Assembly (NCBI GenBank): GCA_910586565.1
Contig: CAJUIT010000015.1
Coordinates: forward strand, 1-64,000
From: an uncultured Muribaculaceae bacterium
GTDB lineage: Bacteria > Bacteroidota > Bacteroidia > Bacteroidales > Muribaculaceae
DNA: 64,000 bases
Reading direction: 5' to 3'
The notes below the pieces were generated by a model. That model saw only the letters and a list, made by a program, of their open reading frames with translations, searched no databases and was not told where the DNA came from. This document shows positions 53,498 through 63,000 of the stretch, piece by piece (position 1 is the first letter of the stretch; each line of letters starts with the position of its first letter). The position numbers were made by a program, and so were the translations under genes.

Positions 53498-54700
53498 ATG
53501 AAAAAGTATAATTTTGACGAAGTGATTGACCGCCACGGAAGCGGCTGCACAAAAATCGACGACCTTCGCACCCTTTTCGGAAAGGATGACCTCACCCCGT
53601 TGTGGATCGCCGACATGGATTTCAGGGTTTGCCCCGAAATCACACGCGCGCTTCAGGAACGCATTTCCCATCCCATCTACGGCTACTCGCGTCCGGCCGA
53701 CACCTATTGGAGCTCCATCACCGACTGGCTGCGCCGCCGCCATGGGTTTGAAGTGAACCGCGAGGAGCTCACCTACGTTCCAGGCGTTGTGAAAGGAATT
53801 GCTTTCGCCATCAACTTTTTCACATGCAAGGGTGATAAAATCGTGATTCAACCCCCGGTTTATCATCCGTTCAAGATGGTAATCGAAGGCAACGGGCGCA
53901 TCGTGGCTCCCAACCCACTGGTTCTCACCGATGATATGCGCTATGAGATGGACCTCAAGGGGCTTGAGGAGGTATTTGCCACAGAGCACCCCAAAATGAT
54001 GATTCTCTGCAACCCCCACAACCCAGTGGGGCTGCAGTGGAGCCGCGAAACCCTCGCCGAGGTGGGGCGTCTGGCCCGGAAATACGGCGTGCTTGTAATC
54101 TCCGACGAAATTCACGGCGACCTCATGCTCGGCAACCGCGAGCACTTCCCGTTCGCTGCCTGCGGCGACGATGCCGCCGCCGTGGCCATCACATTCGGTG
54201 CTCCATCCAAAACCTTCAACATCCCGGGCCTCGTGAGCTCGTGGTGCATCGTGAGGAATCCCGAAATACGCCTCCCCTTCTTCCATTGGCTTGAAGTCAA
54301 CGAATTCAACGCCACTACTTTCGTTTCAACCATCGGTGCCGAAGCCGCCTACAACAACGGTGAGGAATGGCTTGCCGAAGCCCTCGACTACATTCAGGAC
54401 AACATCAAGGCTATGGCCGAATATATCGCCACCGACCTCCCCGGCGTGAGAATGATTGAACCTCAAGCATCGTTCCTTGTGTGGATGGACTTCCGGGAAC
54501 TGGGACTGAGCCACGACGAACTTGTCGACCTTGTTGTGAACCACGCCGGCCTGGCCCTCAACGACGGAGAGATGTTCGGCCCGCAAGGCCACGGTTTCAT
54601 GCGCGTCAACGTAGCCACACCGCGTGCCGAGCTTTTCAAGGCACTTGGAAAACTCGCCGCCGCCCTCGCCGAAGAACCGGCAGCAACCACCAAACCCTGA
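53498..54700 (+). CDS. MalY/PatB-family aminotransferase (C-S lyase)
   Basis: A 400-residue fold-type I PLP enzyme. LTPLWIADMDFRVCPEITRAL (about 32-52) is the MalY/PatB signature, GYSRP follows, LCNPHNPVGLQWS (about 169-181) contains the PLP-contact Asn, and TFGAPSKTFNIPGL (about 231-244) the PLP lysine. Members cleave cystathionine or cysteine conjugates. A C-S lyase role in sulfur amino-acid metabolism is likely; the substrate is unproven. Confidence 0.88.
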   Translation: MKKYNFDEVIDRHGSGCTKIDDLRTLFGKDDLTPLWIADMDFRVCPEITRALQERISHPIYGYSRPADTYWSSITDWLRRRHGFEVNREELTYVPGVVKGIAFAINFFTCKGDKIVIQPPVYHPFKMVIEGNGRIVAPNPLVLTDDMRYEMDLKGLEEVFATEHPKMMILCNPHNPVGLQWSRETLAEVGRLARKYGVLVISDEIHGDLMLGNREHFPFAACGDDAAAVAITFGAPSKTFNIPGLVSSWCIVRNPEIRLPFFHWLEVNEFNATTFVSTIGAEAAYNNGEEWLAEALDYIQDNIKAMAEYIATDLPGVRMIEPQASFLVWMDFRELGLSHDELVDLVVNHAGLALNDGEMFGPQGHGFMRVNVATPRAELFKALGKLAAALAEEPAATTKP

Positions 54701-54742
54701 CCGCCCCACTTCCAAGCTAAGTGGCTGTTCAAAATTATTTTA

Positions 54743-54853
54743 GGTTTCTACCGCAGTGATTTTTCAGTTATTTTGCCTTGATGAAGAGGGAGCGATGCGG
54801 GCATAGTGACCGATGAAGAAAGGGAAAAGAACGAAAAATCGCAGGTAGAAAGC
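54743..54853. repeat. Fold-back 1
   Basis: GGTTTCTACC plus TGATTTTTC (54743-54765) pairs imperfectly with GAAAAATC plus GGTAGAAAGC (54833-54853). The core GAGGGAGCGATGCGGGCATA begins at 54786. Confidence 0.75.
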
Positions 54854-54878
54854 TATGAGCAGCCGTAATAAAAATAAT

Positions 54879-55079
54879 TTAAGAGTGTGTTTACTTTTAA
54901 CTTCGGTTAAGATTGAGAGTCATTTTTGAGGGATTTTTGAAAACTAAAGAGGGAGCGATGCGGGCATCGTGACCGATGAAGTTTTCTAAAATCACCAAAA
55001 AGGGCCTCAAGATTGACCGAAAATGGAAACAGCTCAATTAGTATGTTTGTAAGTGCGTTAAAAGTAAACGCACTCTTAA
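54879..55079. repeat. Fold-back 2
   Basis: The 23-nt left arm (54879-54901, opening TTAAGAGTGTGTTTAC) matches the inverse of 55057-55079 at 22 of 23 positions, and weaker pairing continues inward. The core GAGGGAGCGATGCGGGCATC begins at 54949. Confidence 0.8.
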
Positions 55080-55094
55080 ACAGACACTTATCCG

Positions 55095-56387
55095 ATGAAC
55101 TACATCATACATCCCCCCGAGGAGATGATTGAGGATGCGGTGGTGACCCTCCCGCTCTCGAAAAGCATCTCCACCCGCGCCCTCATTCTCAACGCCCTCA
55201 CCCCCGGCAACACGGCCGACACCCCCATTGCCGAATGCGACGACACCGCCGTGATGGCCCGCGCGTTAGCCAAAGTAAATGCCGCCGCAGGCGCACACGT
55301 GGAAATCGACGTGGAAGCGTCGGGAGCCGCCCTGCGGTTTCTCACCGCTCTCTTCGCCGCCACACCCGGTTGCGATGTGACCATTACCGGCACCCCTCGG
55401 CTTTGCAGCCGTCCGATGGCTCCGCTCATCGAGGCTCTGCGTCAATGCGGCGCCCGAATTGAATGTCTCGCCGATGAAGGGAAAGCACCGCTGAGAGTGA
55501 AAGGGTGCACCCTCGAAGGGGGTGATGTCACAATCGACTCAACTGTGTCGTCGCAATTCATTTCAGCCCTGCTGATGATTGCCCCGGCCATGACCCGCGG
55601 CCTGCGGCTCACTATGGAAGGGGAACCGGTGTCGCTCCCCTACATTCTGATGACCCTCGGCATGATGGCACAGCGCGGCATCGAGGCCGACCGCGAGCCC
55701 CTGCGCATAACCGTCAACCCCGGCACCTACCGCCCTGTCACCCTCACCCCCGAGGGCGATTGGTCGGCCGCCGCATTCTGGTATGAAATATCGGCACTGT
55801 CGGCCGGATGGATAACCCTCTCCAATCTCCGTTCCGACACCCTCCAGGGCGACCGCCGCTGCGCCGAATTTTTTGAATGTCTGGGTGTTCTCACCCAACC
55901 CTCCGAAGAAACAGCCGGAGGCACCGACCTCTGCCCCTCCCCCGAAGTTTATGGTCGGCTCGACCTCGACCTTGCCGACAACCCCGACCTCGCCCCGCCA
56001 CTCGCCGTGACATGCTGCCTGATAGGTGTGCCGTTCAAATTCACCGGACTCCAGAATCTCGGCGTAAAGGAGAGCGACCGCCTGACCGCCCTGTGTGAGG
56101 AGATGGATAAAATCGGGCGACGTGTTGAGAAGGTGCGCGATTTCGGCCTTGAATGGGACGGCAAAGGACACCCAGTGATGGAAATGCCCGTGCTCGACTC
56201 TCACAACGACCACCGCATGGCAATGGCTCTCGCCCCGGTGAGCATCTACATCCCGGGCATCGAGCTGCGCGGCGTGGAATGTGTCACCAAAAGCTATCCG
56301 CAATATTGGGAACAGCTCCGGTCGATAGGTTTCACCATCACCGAGGCACCCGGCGAAAACACCCAACCAAACCCTTTGGAAGCATGA
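55095..56387 (+). CDS. aroA: 3-phosphoshikimate 1-carboxyvinyltransferase (EPSP synthase)
   Basis: Shikimate pathway step joining PEP and shikimate-3-phosphate. The 430-residue protein has LPLSKSISTRALILNAL (about 19-35), SGAALRFLTALFAATPG (about 76-92), and near the C-terminus VKESDRLTALCEEM and DSHNDHRMAMAL. LPLSKS replaces the more usual LPGSKS. It overlaps the next gene by 4 nt, so four genes (aroA to GH25) are likely one operon. Confidence 0.95.
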   Translation: MNYIIHPPEEMIEDAVVTLPLSKSISTRALILNALTPGNTADTPIAECDDTAVMARALAKVNAAAGAHVEIDVEASGAALRFLTALFAATPGCDVTITGTPRLCSRPMAPLIEALRQCGARIECLADEGKAPLRVKGCTLEGGDVTIDSTVSSQFISALLMIAPAMTRGLRLTMEGEPVSLPYILMTLGMMAQRGIEADREPLRITVNPGTYRPVTLTPEGDWSAAAFWYEISALSAGWITLSNLRSDTLQGDRRCAEFFECLGVLTQPSEETAGGTDLCPSPEVYGRLDLDLADNPDLAPPLAVTCCLIGVPFKFTGLQNLGVKESDRLTALCEEMDKIGRRVEKVRDFGLEWDGKGHPVMEMPVLDSHNDHRMAMALAPVSIYIPGIELRGVECVTKSYPQYWEQLRSIGFTITEAPGENTQPNPLEA

Positions 56388-56833
56388 CAGGAGCATTGAT
56401 AATACTTGCCGCACTCATTGTGGTGGGTAGCATCCTCTACCTCTTCCACCGCCGCGACGTGAAACGCGGCACCGACATGGCTCCCACACTCCCCCCTGTT
56501 GCCGATATGCCACAAGGGAACGACGACACCGACTCGCCATGCTGTGGCATGCACATAACCTGCGAGAAAGATTCGCTGCTCAGTTCAGTGAGCGAAGATA
56601 TAGAATATTTCGACGACGAGGAGCTCGACGACTACCGCGGACGGAAATCCGACAGCTACACCGACACCGAGATTGAACAGTTCCGCGACGTGTTGCTCAC
56701 CCTCCTCCCCACCGACATAGCCCCGTGGGCGCGAAGCATCCAGCTGCGCGGCATTGAGCTACCCGACTGCGTGCGCGACGAACTTCTCATGATTGTGGCC
56801 GAGGCCAGAGCAGGCCGCACAACTATGTCATAA
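56384..56833 (+). CDS. Small single-pass membrane protein of unknown function
   Basis: A 149-residue protein not recognised. Residues 1-21 (MTGALIILAALIVVGSILYLF) form one membrane segment followed by HRRDVKRG, so the rest is likely cytoplasmic. The tail has Cys pair CCGMHITC (about 53-60), an acidic stretch (EDIEYFDDEELDDY) and a helical end. The ATG overlaps the aroA stop by 4 nt, which fixes the start. Confidence 0.7.
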   Translation: MTGALIILAALIVVGSILYLFHRRDVKRGTDMAPTLPPVADMPQGNDDTDSPCCGMHITCEKDSLLSSVSEDIEYFDDEELDDYRGRKSDSYTDTEIEQFRDVLLTLLPTDIAPWARSIQLRGIELPDCVRDELLMIVAEARAGRTTMS

Positions 56834-56867
56834 TAAACAACGAACCCCACACCACTCCCCTTAGCCC

Positions 56868-57698
56868 GTGACTGAATTCTTAGGATATGACTTTTTCATC
56901 AACGCCATCATCGGCGTGCTGATAATCTCGGTGGCCGCCGCGATGATAGGCACCTACATTGTGGCGCGCCGACTCGTTGCAATCTCCGGGGGCATAACCC
57001 ACGCATGCTTCGGGGGGTTGGGATTGGGCTACTACCTCGGCATCAACCCCATCGCAATGGCCGCCCTCTTCGCCATAGGCTCGTCGCTGGGAGTTGAATG
57101 GATGTCGCAGCGCCACAAAGTGCGCGAAGATTCGGCAATCGCCGTGGTGTGGTCAATCGGCATGGCTGTTGGCGTGCTGTTCGTGTTTCTAACCCCCGGC
57201 TATGTGCCCGAACTCAACGCATTTCTGTTCGGCAACATCATCACCATCTCCCTCACCGACCTTTGGGTGTTCGGAATCTACACCCTGCTGCTCGGGGGCT
57301 TCTTCGCCTGGAAATTCAGGCAGATAGTCACATGCGCGTTCGACCGCGACTTCGCCCGCGTGGCCGGCCTCCCGGTGAGATTCATCACCACCGTTATGAC
57401 CGTCATGGTGGCCTTGTGCATCGTTCTCACCATCAGGCTGGTGGGAATAATGCTGCTCATGTCGATGATTTCCTTGCCGCAGATGACGGCCGAAATTTTC
57501 TGCAACCGTTTCAAAACCATCATGTGGCTTTCAATCGCCCTGTCGGTTGCAGGGTGCCTCACCGGGCTGTTCCTGTCGGTCTACATTGATGTTCCATGCT
57601 CGGCTCTCATCGTTATTACCCTCGCCGGCGTTTACCTTGGCTGCAGGGTGGTGAAAGCCGTTCAAAACCGCACCTCACGGAGAGGTGTAGCCGCATGA
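56868..57698 (+). CDS. ABC-3 family metal transporter permease (ZnuB-like)
   Basis: A 276-residue permease with about eight membrane segments. IGTYIVARRLVAISGGITHACFGGLGLGYYLGI (about 27-59) and IRLVGIMLLMSMISLPQMTAEIF (about 189-211) are diagnostic of the zinc/manganese ABC-3 family. The start is a GTG (56868). The ATPase and binding-protein genes are not next to it, so partners must be elsewhere. It overlaps the GH25 gene by 4 nt. Confidence 0.88.
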   Translation: MTEFLGYDFFINAIIGVLIISVAAAMIGTYIVARRLVAISGGITHACFGGLGLGYYLGINPIAMAALFAIGSSLGVEWMSQRHKVREDSAIAVVWSIGMAVGVLFVFLTPGYVPELNAFLFGNIITISLTDLWVFGIYTLLLGGFFAWKFRQIVTCAFDRDFARVAGLPVRFITTVMTVMVALCIVLTIRLVGIMLLMSMISLPQMTAEIFCNRFKTIMWLSIALSVAGCLTGLFLSVYIDVPCSALIVITLAGVYLGCRVVKAVQNRTSRRGVAA

Positions 57699-58423
57699 GC
57701 CGTGGCGCCGTCATACGCACCGCCGTTATCCTCGCGTTGCTCACGCTAACAGCGGGGGGAGGTTGGTTTGTCTACAATCGCTACTTCGCCGAGCGCGCCA
57801 ACCCGTCACCCGAACTCTACCCACTTCGTGGTGTCGACCTCTCGGCCCACAACGGCGACATTGATTTCAACCGGCTGCAACGGAGCGGAATCGACTTCGC
57901 CTATATAAAAGCAACCGAAGGCACCGACTTCATCGACCGCAACTTCGTGCGAAATGCGCAAGGGATGCGCCTTGCCGGGATTCCATGCGGTGCCTACCAC
58001 TTTTTCCGCTTCGACACCGACGGAGAGATGCAGGCGCTCAACTTCATGCGCGCCCTCCGCAACCGCGAGTTCCAACTCCCTCCCGCCATCGACCTCGAGG
58101 AGTGGAGCAATCCCGAAGGGTTCAGCACCTCTCACATCCTGCGCGAATTGCGCCGCATGCTCGCCATGCTGCGCACCGAAGGTATCACCCCGCTGATTTA
58201 CACCAACAAGGATGGCTACGACCGTTTTGTGAAACGCTCGTTGGGCGATTACCAGCTGTGGATATGCTCCTTCACCGACCCCCCGCTCGACAGCGACACC
58301 CCCTGGGAAATGTGGCAGTTCAGCCACCGCGGAAATATCGACGGTGTCGACGGATTTGTCGACCTCAACACCCTCAGCCCGAACTCCACCATTGCCAATT
58401 TGCTCGATAAGCAACAAAAATAA
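57695..58423 (+). CDS. Membrane-anchored GH25 lysozyme
   Basis: A 242-residue muramidase-like protein. An N-terminal anchor or signal (AVILALLTLTAGGGWFVY) is followed by the GH25 domain: LRGVDLSAHNGDIDF (catalytic Asp), DFAYIKATEG, PCGAYHFFRF, PPAIDLEEW (catalytic Asp/Glu) and EMWQFSH. Probably acts in the periplasm on peptidoglycan. It starts in a 4-nt overlap with the permease gene and ends the aroA group. Confidence 0.9.
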   Translation: MSRGAVIRTAVILALLTLTAGGGWFVYNRYFAERANPSPELYPLRGVDLSAHNGDIDFNRLQRSGIDFAYIKATEGTDFIDRNFVRNAQGMRLAGIPCGAYHFFRFDTDGEMQALNFMRALRNREFQLPPAIDLEEWSNPEGFSTSHILRELRRMLAMLRTEGITPLIYTNKDGYDRFVKRSLGDYQLWICSFTDPPLDSDTPWEMWQFSHRGNIDGVDGFVDLNTLSPNSTIANLLDKQQK

Positions 58424-58434
58424 CAGCAATTTGA

Positions 58435-58464
58435 TTGTTGGTTTGCGAAAATTTTGTAATTTTG
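58435..58464 (+). promoter_or_regulatory. Promoter of gdhA
   Basis: TAATTTTG (58457-58464) with TTG (58435-58440) at the expected -33 distance; the leader would be about 90 nt. Confidence 0.6.
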
Positions 58465-58557
58465 CAGCGCAAAACAAACAAGCGGACACAAAGTGCAGAA
58501 TCACCTCCACTCCTCCGTTGCGCCGCGTGGCCGTTCAATAGGTTAAACAATTTCTCG

Positions 58558-59904
58558 ATGAACGTTACAGAATTTCTCGACGACCTGCGGGTTCGATTTC
58601 CACACGAACCCGAGTATCTGCAGGCAGTGGAAGAAGTAGTTAATTCAATCGCCGACGTCTACGACAGCTATCCGGCTTTTCAGAACGTCAACCTGCTGGA
58701 ACGGCTATGCATCCCCGACCGCATCTACACATTCCGCGTTTCGTGGGTCGACGACAAAGGGCGCGTGCGCAACAACATGGGCTATCGCGTGCAGCACAAC
58801 AACGCCATAGGCCCCTACAAAGGTGGCATCCGTTTCCACTCGTCGGTGAACCTCTCCATCCTCAAATTCCTCGCTTTCGAGCAAACATTCAAAAACTCCC
58901 TCACCACCCTCGCTATGGGTGGCGCCAAAGGTGGCAGCGACTTCTCACCCCGCGGAAAAAGCGACATGGAAATCATGCGCTTCTGCCAGGCATTTGTCAA
59001 TGAACTCTACCGCCACATCGGCCCTGAAACCGACGTGCCCGCCGGCGACATAGGCGTGGGTGGACGCGAGGTTGGCTACATGTTCGGCTGGTACAAGAAG
59101 ATGACCCGCGAATTCACCGGCACCTTCACCGGCAAGGGCCTCGATTTCGGCGGCTCGCTCATCCGCCCCGAAGCCACCGGCTACGGCAACGTCTACTTCC
59201 TCCTCGAAATGCTCGCCACAAAAGGCATCGACATAAAGGGCAAACGTGTTGCCATCTCAGGCTCAGGCAACGTGGCGCTCTACACCGCCCAGAAACTCCT
59301 CTCGCTCGGAGCGAAAGTGATTTCATTCAGCGACAGCGACGGCTCGGTTGTGATTCCCGAAGGTGTGACACAGGAGCAGTTCGAAGAAATTTTCGACCTC
59401 AAGACCCTCTACCGCGGCCGCATCTCCGAATTTGCCGACAAACACCCCGACATCTGCACCTACCACCGCCGCGAACGCCCCTGGAAACATGTGGGCAAAT
59501 GCGACATCGGCATGCCCTCGGCCACACAGAACGAACTCGACGGCGACGATGCACGCGCCCTGCTCGAAGCCGGCTGCTTCGCCGTGAGCGAAGGTGCCAA
59601 CATGCCCTCCACCCCCGAGGCTATCGCCGAATTCCAGAAAGCCCGCATTCTCTACGCTCCGGGCAAAGCCGCCAATGCCGGTGGTGTTTCGGTGTCGGGA
59701 CTTGAGATGGCACAGAATTCACAGATGATGAAATGGACTGCCGAGGAGGTCGACAACCGTCTGCGCGGCATCATGAAAGATATTCACACCCAGTGTGTTG
59801 AGCACGGCACCGAAACCGACGGCTACGTCAACTACGTGAAAGGAGCCAACACCGCAGCCTTCATGAAGGTTGCCCGGGCCATGATGGCCCAGGGTGTTGT
59901 CTGA
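58558..59904 (+). CDS. gdhA: NADP-type glutamate dehydrogenase
   Basis: Interconverts 2-oxoglutarate plus ammonia and glutamate. The 448-residue protein has GPYKGGIRFHSSVNLS (about 82-97, substrate Lys), TTLAMGGAKGGSDF (catalytic Lys in GGAKGG), PAGDIGVGGREVGYM and the Rossmann AISGSGNVALY. The start at 58558 fits the hexameric small-subunit class of about 450 residues. Monocistronic: own promoter and terminator. Confidence 0.96.
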   Translation: MNVTEFLDDLRVRFPHEPEYLQAVEEVVNSIADVYDSYPAFQNVNLLERLCIPDRIYTFRVSWVDDKGRVRNNMGYRVQHNNAIGPYKGGIRFHSSVNLSILKFLAFEQTFKNSLTTLAMGGAKGGSDFSPRGKSDMEIMRFCQAFVNELYRHIGPETDVPAGDIGVGGREVGYMFGWYKKMTREFTGTFTGKGLDFGGSLIRPEATGYGNVYFLLEMLATKGIDIKGKRVAISGSGNVALYTAQKLLSLGAKVISFSDSDGSVVIPEGVTQEQFEEIFDLKTLYRGRISEFADKHPDICTYHRRERPWKHVGKCDIGMPSATQNELDGDDARALLEAGCFAVSEGANMPSTPEAIAEFQKARILYAPGKAANAGGVSVSGLEMAQNSQMMKWTAEEVDNRLRGIMKDIHTQCVEHGTETDGYVNYVKGANTAAFMKVARAMMAQGVV

Positions 59905-59965
59905 TTCCACCGGGCCAACCGCTCATTTCCACACAACCCTCCAACGCTTTCAAGCACCAATCACC

Positions 59966-60017
59966 GCCGGTGCGCCCACGCTTTTTCAATTTGTTAAAAA
60001 GCGACGGGCGCACCGGC
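59966..60017 (+). terminator. Large terminator after gdhA
   Basis: GCCGGTGCGCCC plus CGCTTTTT (59966-59986) pairs with AAAAAGCG plus GGGCGCACCGGC (about 59996-60017), with a small bulge. The arms are about 20 nt. It separates gdhA from porU. Confidence 0.8.
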
Positions 60018-60070
60018 TGATTCACAATATTATATAAAAAAAGGCGTTATATGAGTGGAAAAATACAGGC

Positions 60071-63000
60071 ATGACAAAATTCTACACCACACTATACAAT
60101 TCAATCCGACACACAAGGGTTCTGGCGCTCATCGTGGCCACCCTTTGTGCAAGCCTCAGTTGCGTCAACGCACTCGACACCTCTCTCTATGCCGCGAAAT
60201 CGCGGCTCGCTTCGGGCAACTGGGTGAAAGTTTCGGTCACTTCGGGCGGGATGCACTGCATCCCCGAGAGCACCCTGCGCTCGTGGGGATTCTCCGACCC
60301 CTCGAAAGTGAAAATCTTCGGCTACGGCGCCAAACGCCTCCCCGATCTGCTGGGGTCCTCCTACATCGACGACCTCCCGCAAACCGCATCGGAATGGGTC
60401 AGCGGCACCGGCCTCTTCTTCTATGCCGAAGGCCCTGTGACATGGACCCGCGTTGCCGAAGGGTTCTACCGCCCTACTCAGAACCCCTACACGCTCACCG
60501 GCTATTACTTCCTGACCGACAGCAGTTCCGACCAGCGGCTCACCCCCGCCGAGGGCACTCCCAACGAGAACCTCTCCGGCGGCATAAACACATTCTTCGA
60601 CCGCACCTTCCATGAAGCCGAGCTCGTTTCGCCCGGCGAGGCCGGTTTTCTGCTTGTAGGTGAGGACTTCAAGTACACCCCCTCGCGCTCGTTCGATTTC
60701 AAGCTCACCGACCCCGTTGAGGAGGAACAGGTGAACATGATGGTTTCATTCGTGGCACGCTCATCGGCCACATCTTCGCTCACCTTCACCGCCAACGGCA
60801 CCACCCTCCCCGGCACCGTGAGCGACAACATCGCCCTCACCACCGACAAATACCGACACGGAGTGGAAGCCGTTACCCGAAAATCGTTCAACGTGAAAGG
60901 GAACTCTCTCAAAGTGGGCATCAGCTACAAGTCGTCGGGAACAATCACAAACGCCAACCTCAACTACATAGCCCTCTGCTATGCGCGCAAACTGCGCCTC
61001 CCGGCCGAAAAACGCCTCACCTTCTATTTTTCCAACTCAAGCGGAGCTCGCACAGCCCACCTGTCGGGGGCATCGACACGCACCCGCATCTGGGATGTGA
61101 CAAATCCCCAGAGCATAACCCGCATCTCCCCCTCGCTTAACGGCTCCGATGCCCGCTGGAACATCACCTACTTGGGCGGCACCGACCGCACTTTCACCGC
61201 ATGGGAACCCGCAGGCACATTCCCCGCCCCGGCATTTGTTGAAAATGTGGCGGCGCAGAACCTCCACGGAAAAGCCACTCCCGAAATGGTGATTTTCACC
61301 CCCGCGGCCTGGCGCTCCGAAGCCGAACGGCTTGCCAAATTCCACCGGGAGGATCCCGCCGGTAAGCTCAACGTGCTTGTGCTCACCCCCCAGCAGGTCT
61401 ACAACGAATTTTCAAGCGGCTCACCCGATGCACAGGCATTCCGCAAACTCCTCAAAATGTTCTACGACCGTGGAAACGCCGGAGAGGGCAACAAGCTTAA
61501 ATATGCCCTCTTCTTCAGCCGACCCACTTTCGACAACCGCCTTATCACCCAAAGCGTGAAAGCGCTCGGCTACCCCATGCTTCCCACATGGTGCACGGAA
61601 AATGGTCTGAACGACAACGATTCCTACACCTCCGACGATTATTTCTCATTCCTTGAGGATAATTCGGGCGTAAATATCGGTCGCGACATCCTCTCAATCG
61701 CCGTGGGGCGCATCCCCGCCACCTCGGCCAACGATGCTAAAAATGCCGTCGACAAAATCATAAGCTACGTGAACCGTGCCCCCAAGGGTAACTGGAAAAA
61801 CAACTTCCTTATGACAGCCGACGACGGCGACCGTGGCATTTTCCTCACCCATGCCGAGGCCATGACAAAGCGCATCACCGAATCGGCCGGCGGCAGTGAG
61901 GCATTCTTCAAAAAGGTCTACATCGACGAATTCGACCTCATCGGCGGAATTGCCGTTGACGGACGCACACGCTTCCGCCGCTATCTCGACGAAGGCGCCA
62001 TGTGGTGGACATTCATCGGCCACGCCAGCACAACCTCTCTCACCGAGGAAGGGCTGATGGAGTATTCCGACCTCGGCACCCTCTTCCTGCGCCACTGGCC
62101 CGTGTCGTTCGCCGCCACATGCGATTTCATGCGTTGGGATTCACCGCAAACCTCCGGCGCCGAGCTCCTGTTCAAGAACACCGCCGGCGGCGTTATCGGC
62201 GCCATCAGTGCCACACGCCCCGTCTACATCACCAACAACGGCGTGCTTGCCGAGGCTTTCGGCCGCCAGGTGCTCGCCCGCGACGACAACGGCAACTTCC
62301 TCACATTGGGCGAAGTTTACCGCCGGGCGAAAAACAACTATCTCAACGACAACGGAAACATCATTTCCGACACCAACAAGCTGCGCTACGTGCTGCTCGG
62401 CGACCCCGCCATGCGCATGGCAATCCCCTCCTACAAAGTTGAGCTCACCGAAATCGCCGGTCGCCCCGTCACACCCGTCGACGACTCCTCAACCGACCCC
62501 GTGCAACTCATGGCCCGCCAGCAAACAACCGTCAAAGGCCGCGTGACCGACGCTGCCGGCAACCTCCTCCCCGACTTCAAGGGCGTGATTACCGCCACGC
62601 TCTACGATGCCGAGTACACCACCGTGTCGCAAGGCCACGACGAAGGCGACAAAGAGGGGCAGCCCCTACCTTTCGACCAGCAGGGAGGCCGCCTTTTCGT
62701 GGGCAACGGCAACATCAAGGGGGGCGAGTTCACCGTCAACGTGGTGATGCCTGCCGAAGTGGCCGATAATTACCGACCCGCCGCTTTCGACCTCTATGCC
62801 TACTCCGACGACGGCCGCGAGGCTGTGGGGGTGTGCCGCGACCTCTACGTCTACGGCATCGACCCCGATGCCGAACCCGACACGAAGGCTCCGCGCATCG
62901 AGTCGATGTATCTCAACCACCCCTCGTTTGAGAACTGGCAGGAGGTGAACTCGGCGCCGATGCTTCTCGCAACCGTAACCGACGACCGCGCCATGAACCT

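Larger units (their letters stand above)
54718..55090. repeat. Composite fold-back element with imperfect terminal inverted repeats
   Basis: The whole 394-nt gap between the aminotransferase gene and aroA is repeat DNA. TAAGTGGCTGTTCAA (54718-54732) is matched inversely by TTAAACAGACACTTA (55076-55090), 13 of 15 positions. Inside are two fold-backs (54743-54853 and 54879-55079), each with a 33-nt core (54786-54818 and 54949-54981) that differs at one base. The aroA ATG is 4 nt beyond the right end. No reading frame is conserved. Confidence 0.8.

Noticed and set aside
53489..54286. 265-codon minus-strand frame opposite the MalY/PatB-like gene
   Set aside because: Shadow of codon bias in a well-supported plus-strand gene.
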